NCBI GenBank assembly: GCA_025403435.1
Contig: CM046354.1
Span: 22,353,467 to 22,417,466 of the forward strand
Direction of reading: 5' to 3'
Length of the DNA: 64,000 nt
From: Artocarpus heterophyllus
Lineage: Eukaryota > Streptophyta > Magnoliopsida > Rosales > Moraceae
Both the position numbers and the translations under genes were made by a program. Of the stretch, positions 1 through 11,075 are shown piece after piece. Every line of letters begins with the position of its first letter. Positions within the stretch are counted from its first letter, which is position 1. The notes beneath the pieces were generated by a model. It was not told the origin of the DNA. It did not search any database and saw only the letters and a program-made list of their open reading frames with translations.

Positions 1-1035
1 GTTTACAAACACATTAAGAATGGGAAGGTGGTTTTTCTACTACTTTATGTAGATGACATTCTGCTAATTGGCAATGACGTTGGGGCGTTGTCATCGGTCA
101 AATTATGGTTGACCAAGCAGTTTGACATGAAGGACTTGGGTGAGGCTAATTTTGTTCTCGGTATCCAGATCTTTCGGGATAGGAAGAACAAAATGATAGC
201 TTTGTCACAGGCCAGCTACATAGATAAAATTCTCAGGAGGTTTGCAATGCAGGATTCCAAGAAAGGTGGGCAACCATCTAGGTCTGGAATTACTCTTTCT
301 AAGAAAGACTCTCCAAAGTCTTATGAAGAAAGAGAATACATGAAGAAGGTGCCTTATGCTTCGGCAGTAGGTAGTCTCATGTATGCCATGCTTTGCACTC
401 GACCAGATATTAGCTATGCGGTCGGGATTGTGAGTCGATTTCAGGCGGATCCAGGACCAAACCATTGGGTTGCGGTAAAGCATATTTTCAAGTACCTGAG
501 AAGGACTCGAGGGTATATGCTTGTGTATTCGGGTGAGGATTTAACTCCTCTAGGATACACTGATTCGGATTTTCAATCCTGCCTGGATTCTAGGAAATCG
601 ACTTCAGGGTTTGTGTTTACTCTAGGTGGCGGTGCCATCAGTTGGAGAAGTGCGAAGCAAGATTGCACTTCGGATTCAACGATGGAGGCCGAGTATGTGG
701 CGGCTAGTGATGCTTCGAAAGAAGCAGTGTGGCTCCGCAAGTTCCTTGGGGATCTTGAGGTAGTTCCTGGTGTGGATAAAGCGGTATCACTGTACTGTGA
801 TAACAGTGCGGCGGTAGCTAATGCTAAGGAACCAAGATTTCACAAGAAGAGTAAGCATATTGATCGGAAGTATCATGTGATAAAGGACTTCGTTGAGAGC
901 GGGCATGTCACGGTGTGCAAGATCGCGTCAGAGGACAATTTAGCTGATCCATTTACGAAGACACTTTCTGGGAGAGTCTTCGAAAGGCATGTGGAAGCTA
1001 TGGGGATGCGAAATTTGCAGTATTTACTCACTTAG
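1..1035 (+). CDS. Ty1/copia polyprotein, C-terminal RT and RNase H (5' partial)
   Basis: Open frame that enters from before the window (codons start at base 1) and ends with TAG at 1033-1035. It encodes the end of a copia gag-pol polyprotein: reverse transcriptase with the YVDD catalytic motif near the start, then RNase H with acidic residues in TDSDF, STMEAEY and LYCDNSAA. The order RT-RNase H at the C terminus is that of copia; in gypsy elements integrase follows. There is no stop or frameshift in about 344 codons, so this copy may be young. It is followed within 5 bases by a purine tract and then an LTR. Gag, protease and integrase lie outside the window. The same family recurs decayed on the minus strand at 44440-54388. 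Confidence 0.95.
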   Translation, partial: VYKHIKNGKVVFLLLYVDDILLIGNDVGALSSVKLWLTKQFDMKDLGEANFVLGIQIFRDRKNKMIALSQASYIDKILRRFAMQDSKKGGQPSRSGITLSKKDSPKSYEEREYMKKVPYASAVGSLMYAMLCTRPDISYAVGIVSRFQADPGPNHWVAVKHIFKYLRRTRGYMLVYSGEDLTPLGYTDSDFQSCLDSRKSTSGFVFTLGGGAISWRSAKQDCTSDSTMEAEYVAASDASKEAVWLRKFLGDLEVVPGVDKAVSLYCDNSAAVANAKEPRFHKKSKHIDRKYHVIKDFVESGHVTVCKIASEDNLADPFTKTLSGRVFERHVEAMGMRNLQYLLT

Positions 1036-1039
1036 TGCA

Positions 1040-1049
1040 AGTGGGAGAT
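1040..1049 (+). other. Polypurine tract of CopA1
   Basis: The purine run AGTGGGAGAT lies directly before the LTR start TGTTAGACATG. This is the plus-strand primer position of a copia element. The same word, slightly changed, precedes the minus-strand LTR at 46381. Confidence 0.75.
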
Positions 1050-3059
1050 TGTTAGACATGTATGCTCTAAGGAGTAAAAATGTAATACGTTTTTGGAGAC
1101 ATTTTTTATCAATAAAGAATTTATTCATTTATATATACCAAATATTGTCCTCTTTACGTTCATATTTGTTGAATGTATGATAAGCAAACAGTAGTCTGAG
1201 ACTGTCAGTCTAAACCTTAAGAGTTGGGCATATAATGGGATGATTATGCGGTAGACACGACTCTTAAGGTGATGGTCTAAAATATATGATCCGCAATCGA
1301 GGGAATAAAGTTGGGCGCTTTATTCATGTAAAGATTGTTATGTTGTCTATATCCCTTTTGGGAGATGGTTTGTCTTGGCCATCGGAGTTGGACTCCGTGA
1401 ATAGAAACATTGGCGCATTGTCATAGGTGACGATGTGTTGGATCGGGACATAAAGTGAATTGATTTGGATTAATAATTCTGTCTTGTCAAATCAATTCAC
1501 TTTAGACAATCATTTGTATTGTATCTTAATCCTGAGATGAATAATGGGCCCGTTGTCTCGACTTGTGTCTTTTGATGTACCAATGGGTGACTCCCACATC
1601 TCTATAGTGGCATGCATGCCGGTACGTTGGAGGCATGACTCTTGGTAGCGTAGACTTGTTATTCATAGATATGGAATCCATAGCTCCTCTTTAGGAGTAA
1701 TGATATCCTCTTATATGCGTTGTCCTGTAATTGGAAAACTGGAGCGCTCAACCATTTGGATACATAGGTGTAACCGAATGGTATACTATCTTTGGATGGT
1801 AAGTTTTCTAATGGTGAGACAATGGAACGTAAGATAAAAATAATCGGGAAGGTAAGACAGAACTTGTCCTTAAGCCGATTATGGATGATCATATGGGGAT
1901 GCGATACACTATGATATGTCATGGAGACTTAGCTACACGAGCTTCGTAATTCTATAAAGTTCGAGAGTGCAGCTCCAAGCTTTTAGTGGAGTAGCGTTGG
2001 AGTTGATAATTGTGAAATGTATATCTGGGATATTGGGTTTCATAATTATCATGAGCTTGAACTTTATAGGTCCATTTTGGTCCCCTTTGCTAGCTCACAA
2101 AATCCTGTAACGACACGGCGTGCTTTTCCAATAATTGGTGACTTATGTCGGATTTATCAGATTGGTTTAAAATTTATAAGAATCAAATAATTCATGTCTG
2201 TTTATCGGTTGAATTAATTATGTAAGAAATTAGTTCAAGATGAACTTGTTGAATTATGGCGTTCGGATAATTCTTGTCTGTTTATCGGTTGTTTTAATTT
2301 TGGACAATTAGAACAAGATAAACTTGTAGAATTATTGTGAATTGATTTATTTTCTTAGAGATTATCTTGATAAAGTTTGTTTTGATCAGATATCTTTTCT
2401 ATTGGGCTATTTGAATCAAAACTGAGACTTTATCCTTTAGAATCTCGGGTGGAAAAAAAAGATTCGCGGAGATTTTTTCTCGGCAGTTCGACCTGCCGAT
2501 CAGAAAGTTCGGCCTGCCTATCTCACAGTTAGGCATGCCGACCGCGACAGCTAAGATTACGCGTTTTTCACGCGTATCTTATCAGATATTGATCCGAACT
2601 TGATTCTATTTCGATTTTTGAGACCTAATCTGATATGGACTGACCCCAAGGACCAATAGGTATAAAAAGGGAGTGAGTCTAATGATTTACTCAGATCAAT
2701 TTGAGAGATTAAGAGTGATACTCTTCTAGTGAGCATCTGAAACTCCCTGAGAGCTTTTGTTCACAAATCACGAACACTAGCTTTGGGTTCTCTCTATTGG
2801 TTGGAAGGAGAGTCACCGGTGGAAGAGCTGTACGTGTGAGCCCACACTCACTCCGGTTGTGGATAGAGAATAGCAAAGAAGACCAGTTGGTTGAGGCTCT
2901 TCTGGAACGTTACTTCTCTACACAGGTCGCGGAGGTTCTTCGGCATACTGAGGTTAGTAAGATCTGTTTAATTTATACATATAACATGTCAAACTTGTGT
3001 TTTGGAAAATACTCTGATGAAAAATTTTTAAAATTCCGCTGCGCACTTTGTTTCCAACA
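1050..3059 (+). repeat. 3' LTR of copia element CopA1
   Basis: Begins TGTTAGACATG directly after the polypurine tract and ends near TTTCCAACA, giving short TG...CA inverted ends (the end could be 3059 or 3061). At about 2.0 kb it is long for copia. A diverged copy in reverse orientation lies at 44440-46380. Inside are a TATA box at 2661, three imperfect ~25 bp units built on a GGCCTGCCGA-like word (about 2480-2550), and a duplicated ~100 bp block containing TGTCTGTTTATCGGTTG (about 2190-2340). The 5' LTR is outside the window. Confidence 0.85.
2661..2668 (+). promoter_or_regulatory. TATA box of the CopA1 LTR
   Basis: TATAAAAA inside the LTR with a CCAAT word just upstream (2653-2657). Transcription would start about 30 bases downstream, marking the U3/R border. 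The position is inferred from sequence only. Confidence 0.6.
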
Positions 3060-3867
3060 CATCTAACCATGTAAAGGTTGCTGAAATGAGTAAAATTATC
3101 GAACCACTTACAGTATGCTACGATAGCATGTTTTAGACTTTAGAATAAGTACAAGGAAAAAGAAAGGATGATATGATTTCCATACACTAAATAGATTTAG
3201 AATCACCAAGAAAATTTCTGCTAGAAGAAAGTTGAACCTCTAACTTACCTTTAAGTATTGGAAGAAACTAGTCAAAGGGACACTAGATTCGACTAGAAAA
3301 TCACCAAGATGTCTAGGAAAAATCGAGTAGATGCTGTGAAATTTCTCATGATCAGCAGAAAAGTTGCAAAAGCAAAACAATGAGGGACACTGCAAATATG
3401 AAAAATGGAAACAAATTCCCTTTTTCTCGCAAACCCAAGTAGGAACAAGACACATGCAAGAAGAATTGAAAGGAGAAACTAAAGGATTATGAACTCTTAG
3501 AAGTTTAGAGTGTGTAGATAAGCACGTTTTAAACTATCATTATCGCTAGTCTTGATATCTAGATGACAAAAATTCATGAGTGATAATAAAATTGATTTTG
3601 GCCAATGCCCATGTCCTAGATCATGATCTAGAAGAAGATACGGAACCTAGGATATTCAAAGGATTAGTACAAGTCTTGGACTATAAGAAGGAGGGCATTA
3701 GAAAAAAAAATAAAATATATATATAGTAATAAGGCTATATTCCTTATTAAGACACTTTGAGTAGAATCATTAATAAAAAGTATACTTGCAGGTGTAAGTT
3801 ACGAAACAATAGATGCCCCTAGTTTATTATAATTTTCGAGGAAAATTTTTTTATAAGGTAGGTATAT
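3060..3867. other. Intergenic, no gene seen
   Basis: AT-rich DNA between the CopA1 LTR and the next LTR. I see no convincing ORF, RNA gene or repeat copy elsewhere in the window. Short frames here are chance. Confidence 0.5.
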
Positions 3868-5899
3868 TGTAATAACCAAAAAAATCCATAAATTAATAAG
3901 TATAATTAATTAAAAATTTTTCTATGACTACATCGTCAAGTTCATAGGAAAATATAAACTTAGAATTTTTAAGTTTAGGTTTAGGTAAGAATTATGAGAA
4001 ATGTTCACGAAAAAGCATGAAAATCTAAGAAAATGATAGATTTTAGGCAAGTCAATACATTTTCTTTAATAGTTTGACCAAGACTTGGGTCCATTCGTTA
4101 AGCATTAGATTAATTACATTATACAAAACTTAAGAATTTAAGTCAAGGGTTTTCTTGAAAAACCCGAACACTTAACATAGAAAATTCCACTGAAATTTTC
4201 ACAATTTTATAATTAGAGTGAATTCAGTAGTATTCAATACCGTTAAGCATTACAAGGATAATTTCTAAGAAATTGTTTAAGATTAGGAGACCTTTTATCT
4301 TCAAATTAAAGATGAATAAAGCCTATCAACGAGGAACCTTGATTTAATATATTAGAATTTCAAGTATGAGTACTGTGTTAAAGGTGTACAATAGAGACAC
4401 GTTAAAGAGGTTACGCGAAATTAGTAAGCTCTTATTTAATTTCAAGAGTTTATTATTAGTGAAATTGAGAAATTAACATTATAAGCGCTAAAAACCTAGT
4501 CCATTATAGTGAAGGGTGATAAAATCCTAGAATTGAATAATGTAGTTTACATATTTAAATCAAGGATTTTCCTAGAAATATTATGTATGAATTTTGTGAT
4601 TGAAGAATTTATGCAATTAATATAATAATATTCCAAAAATTCTGTAGTTAAATTTATCAACTATCATAATTTAATAAATAGATTGATAAATTTTACCATT
4701 ACTAAGGTGGGAGAAATTTCAATCTTCAAATAACTCAAGCATTTTAATTACGAGAATATCTAGGTGCATTACTAAGTTAGCAGTGTACCGAGAAACATTA
4801 GTACAAATTAGATCCTTAATTGCCAATTAATTAAAAAATGGAGCTACGTGAGTAGCAGTATCGATAGAAAATGCTATGCAAACTTGGATAGTTACATTGT
4901 TAAAAACCATATCATTACTGAGTCTAGATATTTAAAAAGACAAGTGTAGATTTTTATTAAGACTAGAGTTGATTTCTAGACTCAACTTAGTCAAAATTGG
5001 TACGTGATTAAACTTATATCGTTATTGGTTCATACTGTAGTCGGCTTGTCACAGTTTTTTAAAAAATAGGAAAAGACCTATCAGATATTAAAAATTTTCT
5101 GTCAGCTAAGTTAATTATTGTTGACAATATGAAAATCATCTGCTTAAGGAGTAACTTGTAAAAATAAGCTAAGGACAAGAAATCCCTTAAATTTAGCCTC
5201 CACCCATGATGATTGTCCTTTGCCATTATTAGAGCAAAACCCACACTCCACTCTATCCATGAAATGGTGCCACATAAGCAAAGATTAAGCCAACTTTTTA
5301 GTCATCTAACTCACTAGAAAGTGTAATTAACCAAGAATAAGGTGGAAAAGTTAGATTAAGTGTTAGCAAATATATAGGTGACCATGGCAATTGTCATAAT
5401 TTTTACTTCATATTTGGCCTTCCACATCCTCCACTCCAACATGTATACAAGTCTCCAATAAAAAAAAAATTCTTTTGTTTCCAAACTTCCTCCCAAAGCC
5501 TAAATCATAACAAGCCAAAATCCCAAAATATTTTCTACCACCTTCATACCGCAAAACTAAGTTCAACAAAGAAGAAAAAGAAGGATTCTTATAGCCTTGG
5601 ACTATGTTAATATCCACACTTTTCTTTCTTTCCTTTTTTCGTAGGAAAGAAAGAAAATATGCTACTAAGAAAGTTTTAGTACAAAAACCAAAACAAAGCT
5701 ATTTTTTTATTACAAGCTTAAGTTTGTGATTTGGCATGTTACAAGAAGAAGAAAAAAAGGAGTTAGAAGCTTAAGATCACCCTCCTAATAGTAGTCATCA
5801 AGGGTAAGTAATCTAAACTTTTCCTTAAGTTTTTTAGGTTAAAGTTTACAACTTTGTGAGAGATTTGATGATTGGGTGAGGAAATGGGTTGTAATAAGT

Positions 5900-6600
5900 A
5901 TTTATGTGTTAATTAGTTTAATTTGTGCATGCATGGAATGTAAAAGTTAGCACCTGCATGTTCGGATTATATTTTGCTAAGTTTTGGTTTGTGGAAAATT
6001 TTTTCACAAACTTTGGACACATGAAGGGAAGCGTTAGAGACATTTTTAAAAACTTTTCTGAGCACAGAACTTTTAATTTTTGATGTTTTGAACAAAACTT
6101 TGTGACTAAGCAAAAATATAATTTTGAATCTGAATAGGCTTTCTGAACAATTTTATTGGACTGCCCTAAACCCTTCCAAAAACTACCTAAAGGCAGCCCC
6201 AAAAACTGCCTAAATGCAGTTTGCGAAAAACTACCAAACAATTCTAGGAGTGCTGGAATTGTTTGCCATTTTTGGGCCATTTCAAATTTGAATTTTACGT
6301 TTTGTCGAACACGAAAGCTTTAGATTTTGATGAGACAAACAACTTTGGTGAAGAAATTTTTTCCAAAATCTACCTCCAAGATATAGTTATGGGTAGTTTT
6401 CCAAACTATCCAGAAACATCATTTTGGGCAGAAAACTGTTTTAAAGTTTTGGGATGTTTCAAAACTGAATTGTGATTTTTGTCGAATACAAAAGTTTTAG
6501 TTTGTAGCAAAATGAAGAACTTTTGTGATGAAAATTTCATAAAAATCTACTTTTAATTTGGACTTTAATTGGGATTTATAAAACCAGTCAAAACTTTTTA
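5900..6600 (+). repeat. Degenerate internal repeats in the solo LTR
   Basis: Roughly 200-bp diverged units share a core in which a phrase like GAACAAAACTTTGTGACTAA or TTTGTCGAACACGAAAG is followed by a run about fluttering phenylalanine-like AT-rich codons. At least three units can be read here. The same series is found at 51410-51960 in the second copy, so the repetition predates the separation of the two LTRs. No protein is apparent. Confidence 0.45.
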
Positions 6601-7394
6601 ATCAGTAAAAATTTGTAATGTTCCAACAAGAAAACAATTATGCCAAAATGGTAACTGGGACTTTAAAACAAGCACAAAAATCATCACGGCAAATATTTGA
6701 AACAAGTAATTTATATAGAGAAAAACTTTTGAAGAAAAATTACCTTTAACATATGATTTCACCTTAACTTTCTAAAAGTAACTAAAATAAGTACCTTCCG
6801 CTACCAGTTTTTAAAAACAAAGATCGCATCACTATAAAATCAATTTTCAATGAACCAAGAAAATACAGTGCTCGAAAAAGATTATATAATCCTAAGATTT
6901 AGTGGCTTACTAGTCTTGGGCATTATTTTGTAGAGCAATTTTTATTTGAATCTCTGAGTTCTACGGACAAGATTTTGTGAAGAGAAACTTTAATAGTTTT
7001 CAATTTGACACCAATTAAGCCATCATAAATGCCCAATATGCTAGAGTCCTAGTACTATGATACTAAGCATGGGTCTAACGCTTGTTTTAGCTTAAAAGAC
7101 TACTTGGGTCATAGTTTATCAGTGTAATGCAAATGATGTCGTACACTCATTTTTATGCTTCATGGGCTTAGAACCAATTATGAGCCTATTGAATGGATTT
7201 ATAATATGGCTAATTAGAACTTAGATTAAGAATCACAAATTTTAAAAACGCCTAATTTAGTGGATTAAGATCTTATAGATTCAATGACAATAGAAAATTA
7301 ATTAATTGTTTTAAATTAATTAATTATCAAGTTTGATATGAACTAATGGTAATTAAGGAAAAATTTAAATATTGTGGGGACTTAATTAAAAGTT

Positions 7395-7555
7395 AATCCT
7401 TGTAATAAAAATAGCAAATTTTATTATCAAAGAATTTCATTCTAAAAGAGCATAAAATAGGTAAGCAGTCTCAAAGAATTTCATTCTAAAAGAGCATAAA
7501 ATAGGTAAGCATAAAATAGGTAAGCAAATTTTATTATCAAAGAATTTTTACAGAT
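7395..7555 (+). repeat. Local tandem duplication
   Basis: The block TTTCATTCTAAAAGAGCATA plus AAATAGGTAAGCA occurs twice in succession, followed by a third truncated copy of AAATAGGTAAGCA and a return to TTTTATTATCAAAGAATTT. This looks like slippage. It is absent from the homologous LTR at 49759. Confidence 0.6.
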
Positions 7556-9257
7556 GTGCTAAAGTTAAAAATAGCATAAAATAGATTTTCTTACATAGTC
7601 TTAATGGGTGTCATATATAGAATCATTCTCTAAGGAAGATAAAGAATTTCAAGCAAACTGAGATACCTACTACAAGAAAATAGGTAAGCAGGAATCTTGC
7701 CTATAGTATGAATAGTTTTTAAATAAAATTGTTTTTGCATGATTTCTAAAATTATGAAATGCATGCTCATTGATTTTGTTAGGACATATTTATTATGATA
7801 TGTTAGCATCTTGACAGGACATGAATGATGTGTGATGTATGTTGTATTAAAATATACTATTTACACACTTTTTGCTAAGCATGTTTTTAGTATTGGTATA
7901 TATTGTTATGCAGTAACATGTCATACTACATACAAATAATAAGACAAGTGAAACTAAGTTTGATAAGTAAGGGTGTCGTACCAACCTCTTAACCCACGAA
8001 GAGGTTTAAATGTTGCAAGAATGGTGTTATTGGGACTTTGCAAATCCTAATGATTGAAATACAATTTATAATCTCGGTGTGGTCAAGGACCTCGCAAACC
8101 TTGACTTCCTAAAAATCATGTGCAACAGATACAATCACCTGGGCCCAAAGAATAAGATAAGATCCTGCCTAAAAAAAATTAAGAATAAAACAGGTCAATA
8201 AGCAAGCATAAAGTGATCATGCATAATTTTATTAAATGATCTTCAAATTAGTTTTCGAGTTGAATTTTCTACTTGCTGACGAAAGCTCATTTAAGTATGT
8301 TCATGCTGTAGGTAAGGAACCTATCAACGTCACTTGATTGGGCAGTGGTGAGCGGCGGGCGAATGTTGGAGATGAGAATGGATACTGCTCACGTAAAAAC
8401 ATATTTTCTACATTATGTTGTCTTTTATAAATTTTGTATGTGTGAAAAATTAAGTAGTATTACGTAATGAGCTTTAGAGATCGAGGTTGTAGTCATTCGA
8501 CCTTAGATTAAAAAAAAAAGAAAGAAAAAGTTTAATACTTTCAACAAGAAACATATGTATATCAATGTTGCAACGGAAAATGCAACAAATACATGTAAAT
8601 TTTCTAATAGAAAATTATAGTAATAAATAGCTTTATAAATGTTTTTTAAGTATCATTTTAAATTAGGAAAAGTATTAAAAGAATAATTTTTAGGAAAATT
8701 ATCACACTAGTTTTTAAAGGATTAAGCTTTAAGAAATTTTATATGCTAGTTTTAAGATAAAGAATTATAAGAAAAATATATGATTATTTTAAAAAGGTTT
8801 TAAAAGCATATAAATTAGGTATTTATAGTGATATTTAATTTAGAATTGTTTTAGAAATATTTTCATTTAATTAAGGAATGTTTTAAAGTAATTTTTAAAT
8901 AATTAAATTTACGCTTAACAAAAAAGTTTTAAAGAATTATTATTATTTTTATGTTTTAAGAAATTAAGGTATGAAGTATGTAAAGCATTAAGTTTTGAAA
9001 AATTATGATTATGCTAAAACGTAATCAATATAATTATGTTATTAGTACGTTTAAGGATTTAATATTATTATGTTAGATTTATGGAATTAAGTTTTGAGAA
9101 ATGATTATTATTTCCATAAAAATTATATGTCAAGGATTCAATATTATGAGTTCATTTAGAAAAAAATTATTTTGCAAATTTCAATACTTTATGATAAAGT
9201 ATGTTTAAGTTTACCATTATGTAGTTAAGTAATGGCTACATTAGTAAGGTCATTACA

Positions 9258-10227
9258 TAGCATGCCTAGTTTAATGCGCTGAGCAGCTTGGCCCACTAAC
9301 GGTTGTGTTGTGCAGATTAGACGATGAACGTGGGTTCTGGGGTTGTAAATATTGGCTTCATCTATGGTAGAGAGGCAGGTGGTGTCGTCGTAGTGGCTAA
9401 GAGTTGGTTAGAAATAGCATTTTTACCCGTAGGTATAAGTTCCTACAGGTATCTGCTCCTAATAGAGCGGGTAATGGGAAAATATGTGTAATAACTAAGA
9501 CTCATCTAGTAAAATACGGATATTTGTTTTTACACAAGACTCATAAAATAGAGAAATGTGTGAAACGAAATGACATGCAGAATGAATTAATTATGATAGC
9601 ACAGTGAATGAGATAGTATACGGATTGGCCTATGTTATGTATGCGATACTTTTGAAAATTGAGTTCCATATGAAATAAATTTGTCTGCAATATTATCCCA
9701 AAAGTTGTAACAAATTTCATGGTATTTTGCATGAATAAGTGAATAGTACTGTATACGTGAATGGTGTTGTATATGAATATACACTTGGATAATGTCGTAT
9801 ACATGAACACATGACAATTTTCACGTATATATTCTTATTTTGGTATCGATGGCTTAATATCAGTTTATGTCATTGAACTTCCTTATCAAGAATGCCATAA
9901 TAGACACTATCAAAATTCAAGCCGTCAAGAGGTTTGATATAATATTGACTGACAGGTAATCAATTTAATCAGTATAAACTAAGTAACAGATTAATTAGAT
10001 CCTATTCAGTATTAGTATACTGATTAAAATAAAGAAATAGAAGGAATCTTATTACTATAGATGGCTCGGATCACTTAGGGTTAGAAACTGATGGTTAGGA
10101 TTAAATCTTGAAGATTTGAGCATGATGGAGTGAATTTTACCTATGAGGGGTAATTTCACAAGTGGAAGGTTAGTCAAGATTGATTAACTTTAATTATGGG
10201 TAAAAATTCAAAAGGATGGGTGAAATC
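9258..10227. other. Non-coding, unclassified
   Basis: Between soloLTR-1 and CopB. There is a short interspersed word GTATACGTGAAT-like series around 9740-9810 and no believable gene. Once CopB is removed this DNA is continuous with 24907 onward. Confidence 0.45.
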
Positions 10228-11017
10228 TGTTGGGGAATTAGACGACTCCTAATTCCAAGGATCGCAAGAACGAACAATTGCAGAAAAATAAATAAGAGAA
10301 AAGAAGAAAAGGAGACACCAAATTTTTATACATGTTCGTCCAAATTTGAGACTATGTCCTGTTTCTGCCGCTTGCAGATTCCACTATGATGAAGGAGATT
10401 ACAGATTACAAAAGTAGTTTCTCACACACTCACAAATTGTGCTTACCAAAAATCTCTTCTATCTAACACCCAATGGGAATTTTTCTCTCTCTCTCAAGGA
10501 TGGAGCTCTCAAGAATTTTGCCTCTCACAAAATTATGCCTCTCATAATTTTCACACACACCCAACCCTAGCCACCTTGTGTCTATTTATAACCAAAGGAG
10601 GAGAAAAATAGCAACTAATGGGAAACCCTAGTGATTTCCCGTTTTTGGGACCTTTGAATTCGACTCTGACTCAAAAATCATCGCGGAACACAGCGCGTCA
10701 GCGCCGCGGCGCTCGAAACGAGCGCTGCGGCGCTCCCCTGCGGCGCCTAGGCGCTCTTCTCCTGGCGCCTAGGCGCCATACACTTTGAGCCTAGGCTCTT
10801 TGCAGGTAGCGCCTAGGCGCTCTTCCAATTGAGCCTAGGCGCTCTTCTAATTGAGCCTAGGCGCTCTTCCAATTGAGCCTAGGCGCTATTGTCCCAGCGC
10901 CGCGGCGCTCTTCTGCCAGAGCCGCGGCGCTTGCTCCCTGCCTTCGAGGACGCGTTTTTCTCCCTTTTTCTTCCTTTTGTTGGGTTGTCGACTTGATTTG
11001 GCTCCACATCTGCAACA
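10228..11017 (-). repeat. 3' LTR of CopB
   Basis: On the minus strand it runs TGTTGCAGATG ... CCCAACA. It matches 24121-24901 over its whole length. A minus-strand TATA box (plus-strand CTATTTATAA, 10582-10591) lies inside. It contains the GC-rich palindromic repeat described separately. A purine tract (reverse complement of ATCTCCCACTTGGAGAC, from 11018) adjoins it on the internal side. Confidence 0.93.
10690..10930. repeat. GC-rich palindromic minisatellite in the CopB LTR
   Basis: About four tandem units of ~22-24 bases built on GAGCCTAGGCGCTCTTCCAA, preceded and followed by GCGCCGCGGCGC-like words. AGCGCCTAGGCGCT is a perfect palindrome. The same block lies at 24590-24815 in the other LTR, where one 8-base piece is missing. 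It stands out sharply from the AT-rich surroundings. Confidence 0.85.
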
Positions 11018-11075
11018 ATCTCCCACTTGGAGACTAATCAATCACCATGTCTCCAACTGCAGCGGCAACGACTTC

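Larger units (their letters stand above)
3868..9257 (+). mobile_element. Large gypsy-type solo LTR (soloLTR-1)
   Basis: Starts TGTAATAACC and ends GGTCATTACA, so it has TG...CA ends with a short inverted repeat. Blocks along its length are collinear with 49759-53842, which has the same ends: for example 4540-4720 with 49795-49940, 5800-5930 with 51190-51330, and 8270-8390 with 53360-53480. No primer binding site, gag or pol adjoins either end, so it reads as a solo LTR or fragment. The five bases flanking the two ends (TATAT and TAGCA) do not match, so this copy lacks a visible target duplication. It contains AT-rich, repetitive, non-coding DNA. The assignment to gypsy rests on the terminal motif and LTR size and is an inference. 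Confidence 0.65.

Noticed and set aside
5918..6475. Frames of 70-120 codons in soloLTR-1
   Set aside because: AT-rich repeat modules; not conserved as frames in the homologous LTR at 51400-51960.
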